This document shows positions 1-5,071 of a DNA stretch of 5,244 nucleotides, in pieces. The notes beneath the pieces were generated by a model that was not told where the DNA came from, made no database searches, and worked only from the letters and a program-made list of their open reading frames with translations. Made by a program: the position numbers and the translations under genes. The DNA lies in NCBI GenBank assembly GCA_937858165.1, contig CALLZA010000287.1, positions 1-5,244 on the forward strand, written 5' to 3'. Each line of letters starts with the position of its first letter. The first letter of the stretch is position 1. Source of the DNA: an uncultured Ardenticatenia bacterium (GTDB lineage Bacteria; Chloroflexota; Anaerolineae; Promineifilales; Promineifilaceae).

Positions 1-116
1 GACTGCTGCGTGTTCTCGTGATGCACGGTTGTCGAGTGAGTGTGATAAGTAGATGGAGGTGTGCTGTAGCTGGTATGATGAGGTGCATAGGGCCAGAGAC
101 AGGTGTGTTTTTTTGT
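1..116. other. Non-genomic tail outside the P5 adapter
   Basis: This stretch lies outside the 5' end of the P5 adapter that starts at 117, so it is beyond the physical end of a library molecule. A run of seven T at 108-114 abuts the adapter. It mirrors the poly-A run after the adapter at the right end, the usual result of a read running off the template. The rest has no codon structure or recognisable motif. I read it as low-quality read-through sequence that the assembler kept. It should not be annotated biologically. Confidence 0.85.
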
Positions 117-186
117 AATGAGACGGCGACCACCGAGATCTACACTAGATCGCTCGTCGGCAGCGTCAGATGTGGATAAGAGACAG
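117..186 (+). other. Illumina Nextera adapter (P5, i5 index, Read-1 primer, Tn5 mosaic end)
   Basis: The parts occur in exact library order. P5 is 117-145 with one mismatch (AATGAGACGG for AATGATACGG). The 8-nt i5 index TAGATCGC (Nextera N501/S501) is 146-153. The Read-1 segment TCGTCGGCAGCGTC is 154-167. The 19-bp mosaic end is 168-186 with one mismatch (GTGGATAAG for GTGTATAAG). This is an uncut sequencing adapter, not a transposon of the organism. Genomic DNA starts at 187. An open frame at 103-324 is partly a translation of it (peptide PPRSTLDRSSAASDV) and is not a gene. Confidence 0.98.
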
Positions 187-320
187 GGCAGGAGCAGCGC
201 CTCGGTTGCCGCCGTGGGCGGCGGCGGCAGCGTAGCGTCCGGCGCATCGGGCGTCCGGTCGCAGGCGGCCAGCCCTAGCAGGGCCGAGGCGAGTGTCAAC
301 AATAGAGCGAATCGTTTCAT
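187..320 (-). CDS. Putative lipoprotein, N-terminal fragment (3' end cut by adapter)
   Basis: Forty-four codons are present before the contig breaks into adapter. The start ATG at 318-320 is preceded by GGGGG about 4 nt upstream, a plausible ribosome binding site. The protein begins MKRFALLLTLASALLGLAAC: two basic residues, a hydrophobic core at about 4-19, then a lipobox L17-A18-A19-C20 typical of signal peptidase II substrates. Cys20 should be lipidated and anchor the protein on the outer face of the cytoplasmic membrane. The mature part starts with Asp21 and runs into a low-complexity linker with four prolines (residues 32-35) and Thr/Ala, common between lipid anchor and folded domain. The functional domain is missing, so no role can be given; a solute-binding protein is one of many options. 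It starts 138 bp after the trpS stop, on the same strand, and probably lies outside the trp unit. Confidence 0.75.
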
Positions 321-423
321 CTAACCCCCTATAAATCGACGGCCGGGCTGTGATGCCACGGCCAACGCCCTATTGTAATCGACAAACCTAACTGCCCCAT
401 GAGAAGAACGTCCCGCTCCTCTT

Positions 424-455
424 GGTGCGGCGCACTTTCCGAAGTGCGTCGCACC
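424..455. repeat. Palindromic hairpin repeat, copy A, just after trpS
   Basis: The arms 424-437 and 442-455 pair over 14 bp (one G-T) around a 4-nt loop. The core is CACTTTCCGAAGTG. It lies three bases beyond the trpS stop codon. A TTTTT run follows it on the plus strand, so it resembles a terminator only for plus-strand transcription. In the trpS direction the A-run precedes the stem and no U-tract follows, so I do not call it the trp operon terminator. It is a diverged copy of the hairpin at 476-507 (24 of 32 positions identical). Confidence 0.8.
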
Positions 456-458
456 TTT

Positions 459-1511
459 TTAAAGCCTGTCCTGAAGGGGCATCCCACTTTCTGAAGTGGG
501 ATGCACCGATGCCGCCACCAGGCCCATGATGTGCTTCATCTCGTCCACCTTCGGCTGCGAAATCTCTCGTGCCCGCGCCGCGCCTTCGGCCAACACCTGG
601 TCCAGTTCGCCGGTGTCGGCCATTAGCTCGGCGTGGCGGGCCTGAATCGGCCGCAGCGCCTCGATGACTACCTCGGCCACGCGCACCTTCAGGTCGCCGT
701 AGCCGCGCGCGGTGGCGAAATCCGCCTCCACGGCGTCTTTCTCCTTGCCCGTCACCGCCTGGTAGATGCTCAGCAGGTTGTTGACGCCGGCCTTCTCCGG
801 CTCGTCGGCGAAGCGAATCTCCCGGCCGGAGTCGGTCACGGCCCGCTTGAAGACGTAGAGGATCTCGTCCGGGCTGTCGAGCAGCCGCACAGCGTGGCCG
901 CGCTTGTCGGCCAGGCTCTTCGACATCTTGACCGTCGGGTCGTCCAGCCCCATGACCCGCGCGGCGACTTTGGCGATGACCGGTTGCGGGATAACGAAGA
1001 ACTCCGTGTCATAGAGAGCGTTGAAGCGCTGGGCGATGTCGCGGGTCAGCTCGACGTGCTGCTTCTGGTCTTCGCCCACCGGCACCTCGTCGGCGTCGTA
1101 GAAGAGGATGTCGCCGGCCATCAGCACGGGGTAGTCGAGCAGGCCGGTCAGCACGCTCTCCTGGCGGGCTGACTTGTCCTTAAACTGGGTCATGCGTTGC
1201 AGCCAGCCGAGCGGAGTGATGCAGTTGAGCAGCCAGCACCCCTCGGCGTGGGCCGTCACGTGGCTCTGGACGAAGACGGTGCTCTGCTGCGGGTCAATGC
1301 CGCAGGCCAACAGCATGGCGGCCATCGAGCGCGTCTCGTGACGCAGTTGCGCCGGGTCTTGCGGCACGGTCAGGCTGTGCAGATCGACGACGCAGAAGAA
1401 GTTGGTCTTGTCCGCCTGCTCGGCCGCCCACCGCCGGATTGCCCCCAAGTAGTTGCCCAGGTGGGTGTTACCGGTGGGTTGGATGCCGCTGAATACTCGT
1501 TTCTTGGTCAC
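459..1511 (-). CDS. trpS: Tryptophanyl-tRNA synthetase (class Ic aminoacyl-tRNA synthetase)
   Basis: This cytoplasmic homodimeric enzyme activates tryptophan with ATP and charges tRNA-Trp. The 350-residue product opens with RVFSGIQPTGNTHLGNYLGA, which carries the HIGH-type ATP signature as T-H-L-G-N (16-20). MAGDIL (131-136) and VGEDQKQH (145-152) match the tryptophan-site region of bacterial TrpS, and KMSKS is intact at 195-199. The start is GTG at 1511, chosen because AAGGAG lies 7 nt upstream and the family motif begins at once. The Rossmann catalytic core and helical C-terminal domain look complete. The normal family end is near MGL (329-331). The last 18 or so residues (AASVHPTSESGMPLQDRL) exceed the usual 325-335 length and are encoded mostly by a palindromic repeat. 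It is third in the T-box-led unit, 86 bp after trpE, and should respond to uncharged tRNA-Trp. Confidence 0.97.
   Translation of the reverse strand: MTKKRVFSGIQPTGNTHLGNYLGAIRRWAAEQADKTNFFCVVDLHSLTVPQDPAQLRHETRSMAAMLLACGIDPQQSTVFVQSHVTAHAEGCWLLNCITPLGWLQRMTQFKDKSARQESVLTGLLDYPVLMAGDILFYDADEVPVGEDQKQHVELTRDIAQRFNALYDTEFFVIPQPVIAKVAARVMGLDDPTVKMSKSLADKRGHAVRLLDSPDEILYVFKRAVTDSGREIRFADEPEKAGVNNLLSIYQAVTGKEKDAVEADFATARGYGDLKVRVAEVVIEALRPIQARHAELMADTGELDQVLAEGAARAREISQPKVDEMKHIMGLVAASVHPTSESGMPLQDRL
476..507. repeat. Palindromic hairpin repeat, copy B, translated as the TrpS C-terminal tail
   Basis: The perfect 11-bp arms 479-489 and 494-504 surround a 4-nt loop TCTG; a mismatch then two more pairs extend it to 476-507. 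It has the same length as the hairpin at 424-455, and the core CACTTTCTGAAGTG differs from that copy at one base. Several differences in the arms occur in pairs that keep the stem. It lies inside the last codons of trpS and encodes HPTSESGMP of the tail. Confidence 0.8.
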
Positions 1512-1518
1512 TGTAAGG

Positions 1519-1524
1519 CTCCTT
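1519..1524 (-). promoter_or_regulatory. trpS: Ribosome binding site of trpS, supports a GTG start
   Basis: AAGGAG lies on the minus strand 7 nt upstream of GTG (1509-1511). It fixes the trpS start at this rare initiation codon and shows that trpS is translated independently after the large palindrome between trpE and trpS. Confidence 0.85.
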
Positions 1525-1530
1525 GAAATC

Positions 1531-1599
1531 AGGTTCCAGGGGCCAGGTTCCAGGGGCCAGGGAAGAGCGCTCTTCCCTGGCCCCTGGAACCTGGAACCT
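1531..1599. repeat. Perfect 52-bp palindrome with flanking tandem copy, trpE-trpS gap
   Basis: Positions 1543-1594 form a perfect palindrome with 26-bp arms and no spacer, centred between 1568 and 1569 (AGAGCGCTCT). The 14-bp unit AGGTTCCAGGGGCC occurs twice in tandem at 1531-1544 and 1545-1558, and AGGTTCCAGG of the outer copy can also pair with 1590-1599. The repeat fills most of the 86-bp gap and reaches into the trpE stop codon TAG (1598-1600). In mRNA it would form a very stable hairpin between the two genes. No U-tract follows on either strand, so it is not a standard terminator. Roles in RNA processing or stability are possible but not shown. Confidence 0.9.
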
Positions 1600-3136
1600 A
1601 TAACGTTCCTTCTTCCGCCCTCGCCACGGCCACCAACAGCGCGCTGGCCTTGTTGACCGTCTCCTGATACTCGGCCGCCGGGTCGCTGTCGGCGACAATG
1701 CCGGCCCCGGCCTGCACGTAAACGCGGTCGCCCTGCATGATCATCGTGCGGATGGCGATACAGGTGTCCATGCTGCCGTCGTAGCTGAAGTAGCCCACCG
1801 CTCCGGCGTAGAGGCCGCGTCGCTGCCCCTCCAGCGCCTCGATGATCTCCATCGCCCGCACCTTGGGCGCGCCGCTGACCGTGCCGGCCGGGAAGGTGGC
1901 CCGCATCAAATCATAGGCGTCCAGCCCCGGCCGGATACGCCCTTCCACGTGGCTGACGATGTGCATCACGTGGCTGTAGCGCTCGATGGTCATCAGGTCG
2001 CTGACGTGGACGGAGCCATATTCGCAGACGCGGCCAATATCGTTGCGCCCCAGGTCGACCAGCATCACGTGTTCGGCCCGCTCCTTGGGGTCGGCCAGTA
2101 GCTCGGTGGCCAGCGCCACGTCTTCGGCCGGGGTGCTGCCGCGGCGGCGCGTGCCGGCGATGGGCCGCACGCTGGCCACGCCGTCCTCCAGCCGCACGTG
2201 CATCTCCGGCGACGCGCCGATGACCTGCAAGTCGAGCGGCGCGAAGTTGAAGTAGAACATGTAGGGCGATGGGTTGAGCATCCGCAAAGCCCGGTAGACG
2301 GCGAACGGGTGGGCGCTGGTGCGGCGGCTGAAGCGCTGGCTCAGCACGACCTGGAAGATGTCGCCGGCGGCGATGTGGGCCTTGGCCTGGCGCACCATCG
2401 ACTCATAGCGCTCCACGGTCATGTTCGACTGCGGCTCCAGCCCGTTGCCGTGCGTCGCGCCCCAGCGCCGGGTGGGCACAGCCGGCAGCGGCCGCAGCAG
2501 CTTCTCCGCCAGCCGGTCGATGCGTTGCAGGGCATCGACGTAGGCCGCTTCCACGTCGCCATCCTCCTCGATGTGGGCATTGGCCAGCAGGATGAGGCGG
2601 TGGCGGGCGTGGTCGAAGACGACGACCGTATCGACCAGCAGGAAGAGGGCATCGGGCAGGTCGAGGGCGGGCGCGGCCGTATCCGGCAATCGCTCGAAGA
2701 AGCGCACCACATCGTAGCCGAAGTAGCCAACCGCGCCGCCGCTGAGGCGCGGCAGCCCGGGCATCGCTGCCGCCCGGTAGCGGCCCAGTTCGGCCCGCAG
2801 CGCGTCGAGAATGTCGCCGGAACGCGAACCTCCAGGTTCGCGCTCTTGCGCCGCGCGAACCTCCAGATTCGCGTTACCTTCGGCGTGGGTGATAACGTCG
2901 CCATGCAGTTCAATGCGCCGGTGGATGCCGACGCCGACGAAGGAGTAGCGGCCGACCTGCTCGCCCCCTTCAACCGACTCCAGCAGGAAGGACGCGCCCG
3001 GCTCCTCCATCAGCTTTAGATAGACGGAGACGGGCGTCTCCAGGTCGGCGGCGAACTCGCGCGTCACCGGGATGAGATTGGCCGGCCCCCGCGCGAGGGC
3101 GCGGAAGGCATCGAGGGTGGGGGTGTAGGTGGTCAT
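1598..3136 (-). CDS. trpE: Anthranilate synthase component I
   Basis: TrpE converts chorismate to anthranilate using ammonia from the TrpG glutaminase, the first committed step of tryptophan synthesis. The 512-residue length is typical. The N-terminal domain has LLES (51-54) with Ser65, and NPSPY is at 288-292; these elements form the tryptophan feedback site in studied TrpE proteins, so allosteric inhibition is likely retained. The chorismate-binding domain (about 240-505) carries IFQVVLSQRF (260-269), PIAGTR (325-330), LGRNDIGRV (362-370) and GTVSGAPK (418-425). GTVSGAPK and the feedback residues favour TrpE over PabB. No trpG is in the window. The ATG at 3134-3136 gives the family-like start YTPTLDAFRAL, but no Shine-Dalgarno sequence precedes it: the 55-bp gap after trpB2 is almost all heptad repeat. 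Residues about 87-106, between N-terminal strands, are encoded by two copies of a 20-bp palindrome. The stop is TAG. Confidence 0.97.
   Translation of the reverse strand: MTTYTPTLDAFRALARGPANLIPVTREFAADLETPVSVYLKLMEEPGASFLLESVEGGEQVGRYSFVGVGIHRRIELHGDVITHAEGNANLEVRAAQEREPGGSRSGDILDALRAELGRYRAAAMPGLPRLSGGAVGYFGYDVVRFFERLPDTAAPALDLPDALFLLVDTVVVFDHARHRLILLANAHIEEDGDVEAAYVDALQRIDRLAEKLLRPLPAVPTRRWGATHGNGLEPQSNMTVERYESMVRQAKAHIAAGDIFQVVLSQRFSRRTSAHPFAVYRALRMLNPSPYMFYFNFAPLDLQVIGASPEMHVRLEDGVASVRPIAGTRRRGSTPAEDVALATELLADPKERAEHVMLVDLGRNDIGRVCEYGSVHVSDLMTIERYSHVMHIVSHVEGRIRPGLDAYDLMRATFPAGTVSGAPKVRAMEIIEALEGQRRGLYAGAVGYFSYDGSMDTCIAIRTMIMQGDRVYVQAGAGIVADSDPAAEYQETVNKASALLVAVARAEEGTL
2823..2873. repeat. 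Two 20-bp palindromes inside the trpE coding sequence
   Basis: Copy 1 (2823-2842) has perfect 9-bp arms CGCGAACCT and AGGTTCGCG around CC. Copy 2 (2854-2873) is identical except for one arm base (AGATTCGCG). The period is 31 bp, not a multiple of three, so the copies are read in different frames: the upstream one gives ANLEVR and the downstream one REPGGSR. The reading frame of trpE stays open. This looks like a repeat insertion tolerated in a surface loop. Confidence 0.85.
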
Positions 3137-3201
3137 AGTAATCAGTGATCAGTATCCAGTATTCAGTGCTCAGTCCACGACTGAATACTGCTTACTGACT
3201 A
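3137..3201. repeat. Heptad tandem repeat in the trpB2-trpE gap
   Basis: From 3143 to 3177 five consecutive 7-mers begin CAGT (CAGTGAT, CAGTATC, CAGTATT, CAGTGCT, CAGTCCA). From 3181 to 3201 three 7-mers begin CTG, as inverted units. An 11-bp hairpin pairs 3157-3167 with 3180-3190. The repeat overlaps the end of trpB2: the codons for Val-Ser-Gln and the TAA stop (3192-3194) are repeat sequence. The remaining gap shows no ribosome binding site for trpE. Confidence 0.85.
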
Positions 3202-4559
3202 ACCCGTGGCAAGTGATGCAGCGCTTCCTCCACTGCCTCGGCCGGGTAGTCGTAATCCTCCAGCTCGCCCTTCAAGTAACTGTCGTATGCCCCCATATCA
3301 AAGTGGCCGTGGCCGCAGAGGTTGAAGGCGATGACCTTCTTCTCGCCGCTGGCCTTGCACTTGAGCGCTTCGTCGATGACAACCTTGATGGCGTGGGTCG
3401 GCTCCGGCGCGGGGATGATCCCTTCGGCGCGCAGGAAGGTCAGGCCCGCTTTAAACGTGTCGAGCTGCCGGACTGAGCGCGCCTCGGCGTAGCCCCCATC
3501 GACCAGAGCGCTGACCTGCGGCGACATGCCGTGGTAGCGCAGGCCGCCGGCGTGGATGCCCGGCGGGATGAAGGTATGGCCCAGGGTGTGCATCTTGACG
3601 ATGGGAGCCATCTGCGCCGTGTCACCGTAGTCAAAGGTGTAGACGCCCTTGGTCAGGCTGGGCGAGGCCGACGGCTCGACGGCGATGATCTGCGTGTTCT
3701 TGCCCTCGGTCAGGTTCTTGTGGATGAACGGGAAGGTGAAGCCGGCAAAGTTCGACCCGCCGCCGGTGCAGCCGATGAGGATGTCGGGGTACTCGCCGGC
3801 CATCTCGAACTGCTCCAGCGCCTCCAGGCCGATGACCGTCTGGTGCAGCAGGACGTGGTTGAGCACCGAACCGAGGCTGTATTTTTTGGCTCCGCCCGAC
3901 GATGCCGCGGCCTCGACCGCTTCGGCGATGGCGATGCCCAGCGAGCCGGGGGCGTCGGGGTTGCCGGCCAGCAGGGAGCGGCCGTAGTGGGTGTTGTCGC
4001 TGGGGCTGGCGAAGACGCGCGCGCCGTAGCTCTCCATGATCACCCGCCGGTAGGGCTTCTGGTGGAATGACTCCTTGACCATGTAGACTTCCAGGTCCAT
4101 GCCGAAGAAGTCGCAGGCCATGGCCAACGCCGAACCCCACTGGCCCGCGCCCGTCTCGGTCGTCAGGGCTTTCGTGCCTTCCTGCTTGTTGTAGAACGCC
4201 TGCGGCACGGCCGTGTTCGGCTTGTGGCTGCCCACGGGGCTGACGCCTTCGTACTTGAAGTAGATGTGGGCCGGCGTGTCCAGCGCCCGCTCCAGTCGCA
4301 CGGCGCGCAGGAAGGGGGTCGGCCGCCACATACGGTACACGTCGCGCACCGGCTCCGGGATCTCGATGTAGCGCTCGGTGCTGATCTCCTGCATGATGAG
4401 GCCCATCGGGAAGAGGACGCTCAGAAAGTCGGGCGTCACCGGCTCCAGCGTGCCGGGGTGCAGCACAGGCGCGGGCGGCGTGGGCAGGTCAGCATTGATG
4501 TTGTACCACGCCTTTGGCAGCCGGCTGTCGTCAAGGATGAACTTTGTCTGCTCGGTCAT
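3192..4559 (-). CDS. trpB2: Tryptophan synthase beta chain, TrpB2-type (TrpB-like PLP enzyme)
   Basis: This PLP enzyme joins indole with L-serine to give tryptophan. The 455-residue product belongs to the TrpB2 group, longer than TrpB1 (about 400), with an N-terminal extension (residues 1-50) that TrpB1 lacks. GSHKPNTA holds the PLP lysine (K113), TETGAGQWG (134-142) the catalytic glutamate (E135), and GCTGGGSN (263-270) the phosphate-binding loop. HKPNTA and GAGQWG are TrpB2-like variants of the TrpB1 HKxNN and GAGQHG motifs. TrpB2 proteins usually do not form the stable TrpA complex and are thought to salvage free indole; no trpA is in the window. I chose ATG at 4557-4559 because AAGGAG sits 7 nt upstream. 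The ATG directly before it (4560-4562) leaves only 4 nt, and a longer open frame from 4583 would run through the binding site. It is first gene after the T-box leader. Its last residues and stop come from a heptad repeat. Confidence 0.95.
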   Translation of the reverse strand: MTEQTKFILDDSRLPKAWYNINADLPTPPAPVLHPGTLEPVTPDFLSVLFPMGLIMQEISTERYIEIPEPVRDVYRMWRPTPFLRAVRLERALDTPAHIYFKYEGVSPVGSHKPNTAVPQAFYNKQEGTKALTTETGAGQWGSALAMACDFFGMDLEVYMVKESFHQKPYRRVIMESYGARVFASPSDNTHYGRSLLAGNPDAPGSLGIAIAEAVEAAASSGGAKKYSLGSVLNHVLLHQTVIGLEALEQFEMAGEYPDILIGCTGGGSNFAGFTFPFIHKNLTEGKNTQIIAVEPSASPSLTKGVYTFDYGDTAQMAPIVKMHTLGHTFIPPGIHAGGLRYHGMSPQVSALVDGGYAEARSVRQLDTFKAGLTFLRAEGIIPAPEPTHAIKVVIDEALKCKASGEKKVIAFNLCGHGHFDMGAYDSYLKGELEDYDYPAEAVEEALHHLPRVSQ

Positions 4560-4566
4560 CATTCTT

Positions 4567-4572
4567 CTCCTT
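4567..4572 (-). promoter_or_regulatory. trpB2: Ribosome binding site of trpB2
   Basis: AAGGAG on the minus strand lies 7 nt before the second of two adjacent ATG codons (4557-4559) and 4 nt before the first. It decides the start and rules out the upstream in-frame ATG at 4583. Confidence 0.85.
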
Positions 4573-4589
4573 ATGAAAGTCACCTACAC

Positions 4590-4739
4590 AACTGACCGCT
4601 GACGGCCAACCACTGACCGTCGCCCGAATCGTCCTCCAGCCGCGGCTCGTCGGCCGTCAGAGATCGTCCCTCTTGCGCGGTCGGCGGTCGGTCGTCGTCC
4701 CTATTCCGGCGGTCAGTGATCGGCCGTCGGCGGTCAGCC
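4590..4739. repeat. 150-bp region bounded by 32-bp imperfect inverted repeats, terminator-trpB2 gap
   Basis: The arms 4590-4621 and 4708-4739 are inverted copies matching at 26 of 32 positions. Both are built of GC-rich heptads (ACTGACC units on the left, CGGCGGT and CAGTGAT units on the right). The 86-bp centre has further GGTCGGCGG-like pieces but no gene or conserved motif that I recognise. In the leader mRNA the arms would pair into a long hairpin between the T-box terminator and the trpB2 ribosome binding site. It could be a small non-autonomous element or a pile-up of the same heptad repeats. No coding role is supported in the 181-bp gap. Confidence 0.7.
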
Positions 4740-4740
4740 A

Positions 4741-4779
4741 AACAAAAACGCCCTCGTCCCTGTCTCAGGACGAGAGCGT
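4741..4779 (-). terminator. Intrinsic terminator of the T-box leader
   Basis: On the minus strand the 12-bp stem 4768-4779 with 4748-4759 (one G-U pair) encloses an 8-nt loop and is followed at once by UUUUUGUUU. It lies just after the T-box sequence, as expected for a transcriptional T-box. It should form when charged tRNA-Trp prevents antitermination and so stop transcription before trpB2. Confidence 0.92.
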
Positions 4780-4786
4780 CAAATCT

Positions 4787-4830
4787 CCCGTGGTGCCACC
4801 CTGCTTAAGCCGCGACGCGGCTTCACTCTT
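4787..4830 (-). promoter_or_regulatory. T-box antiterminator
   Basis: On the minus strand AGAGUG is followed by a 7-bp hairpin (AAGCCGC/GCGGCUU, 4807-4823) and then AGGGUGGCACCACGG (4788-4802), the conserved T-box sequence. Its bulge (GGUG, UGGC region) pairs with the NCCA end of uncharged tRNA. I did not resolve how its 3' strand competes with the terminator stem. Confidence 0.93.
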
Positions 4831-4844
4831 GTCGGCCCTTTTCA

Positions 4845-4922
4845 AGTTATCAGTTGTCAGTTGATAGTTGTCAGTCAAGAGTTTGACTGAATACTGGATA
4901 CTGACCTGCTGAATACTGACTC
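4845..4922. repeat. Heptad tandem repeat inside the T-box leader, between Stem III and antiterminator
   Basis: From 4845 six successive 7-mers begin AGT (such as AGTTATC, AGTTGTC, AGTTGAT), then from 4887 7-mers begin CTG (CTGAATA, CTGGATA, CTGACCT) with a 1-nt slip before 4909. The 10-mer AGTTGTCAGT recurs at 4852 and 4866, 14 bp apart. ACTGAATACTGGATACTGA (4886-4904) is the exact reverse complement of 3149-3167 in the trpB2-trpE gap. Confidence 0.85.
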
Positions 4923-4965
4923 ACAGGCCTCGGCTTTGATAACGGAAGCCACTCCGTCCGGCGCT

Positions 4966-4999
4966 ACTAGTCACTAGTCTCTAACCACTAGTCACTCTC
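4966..4999. repeat. ACTAGTC heptad repeat inside the T-box leader, between Stem I and Stem III
   Basis: ACTAGTC occurs at 4966-4972, 4973-4979 and 4987-4993, all in the same 7-nt phase with one diverged unit (TCTAACC) between. ACTAGT is self-complementary, so the units can pair with each other. It sits where Stem II elements of a T-box would be expected. Confidence 0.75.
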
Positions 5000-5071
5000 T
5001 TCACCCCGGCGACTCCTCGGTCCATTCGCCCGCCGCGCCTGCCGTTGACCTTTCAGCCGTTGGGTCAACTC

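Larger units (their letters stand above)
4741..5071 (-). promoter_or_regulatory. T-box riboswitch, tRNA-Trp responsive (5' end missing)
   Basis: This leader RNA binds tRNA-Trp and senses whether it is charged. Read on the minus strand: a 7-bp hairpin (5063-5069 with 5044-5050) has the loop motif GCUG (5054-5057) fitting GNUG of the Stem I apex. The 3' side of Stem I then carries GAA-UGG-A, with the probable specifier codon UGG (Trp) at 5022-5024. Stem III is the ACGGA/UCCGU hairpin (4942-4957) followed by UAUC. The antiterminator and terminator close the element. The 5' half of Stem I and the promoter are lost at the adapter, so the specifier loop cannot be folded completely; its identity rests on context, the Trp genes downstream and GAA before it. 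Two heptad repeat tracts interrupt the non-conserved linkers. The downstream trpB2, trpE and trpS have no other visible promoter, so all three are probably controlled here. Confidence 0.93.

Noticed and set aside
372..400. Promoter for the lipoprotein gene, with -10 TACAAT on the minus strand
   Set aside because: The hexamer 17 bp upstream (ATGGGG) does not resemble a -35 box, so the match is too weak to annotate.
424..460. Intrinsic terminator for trpS
   Set aside because: The stem is strong but the T-run follows it only on the plus strand; on the trpS strand the run comes before the stem. There is no plus-strand gene upstream for it to end.
633..1172. Long plus-strand open frame opposite trpS, with similar ones opposite trpE (2198-3019) and trpB2 (3531-4070)
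   Set aside because: They lie antisense to genes with complete family motifs, have low-complexity Arg/Ala/Val/Gly-rich products, and result from the high GC content at third codon positions.
1598..3136. Aminodeoxychorismate synthase PabB or isochorismate synthase instead of TrpE
   Set aside because: LLES with the downstream serine, NPSPY, GTVSGAPK and the neighbouring trpB2, trpS and T-box all favour TrpE.
4673..4864. Small plus-strand open frame over the T-box leader
   Set aside because: It crosses the terminator, T-box sequence and heptad repeats, and has no ribosome binding site or recognisable product.
4845..4993. CRISPR array
   Set aside because: The units are 7 nt with no unique spacers of 30 or so bases and no cas genes; this is tandem heptad repetition.
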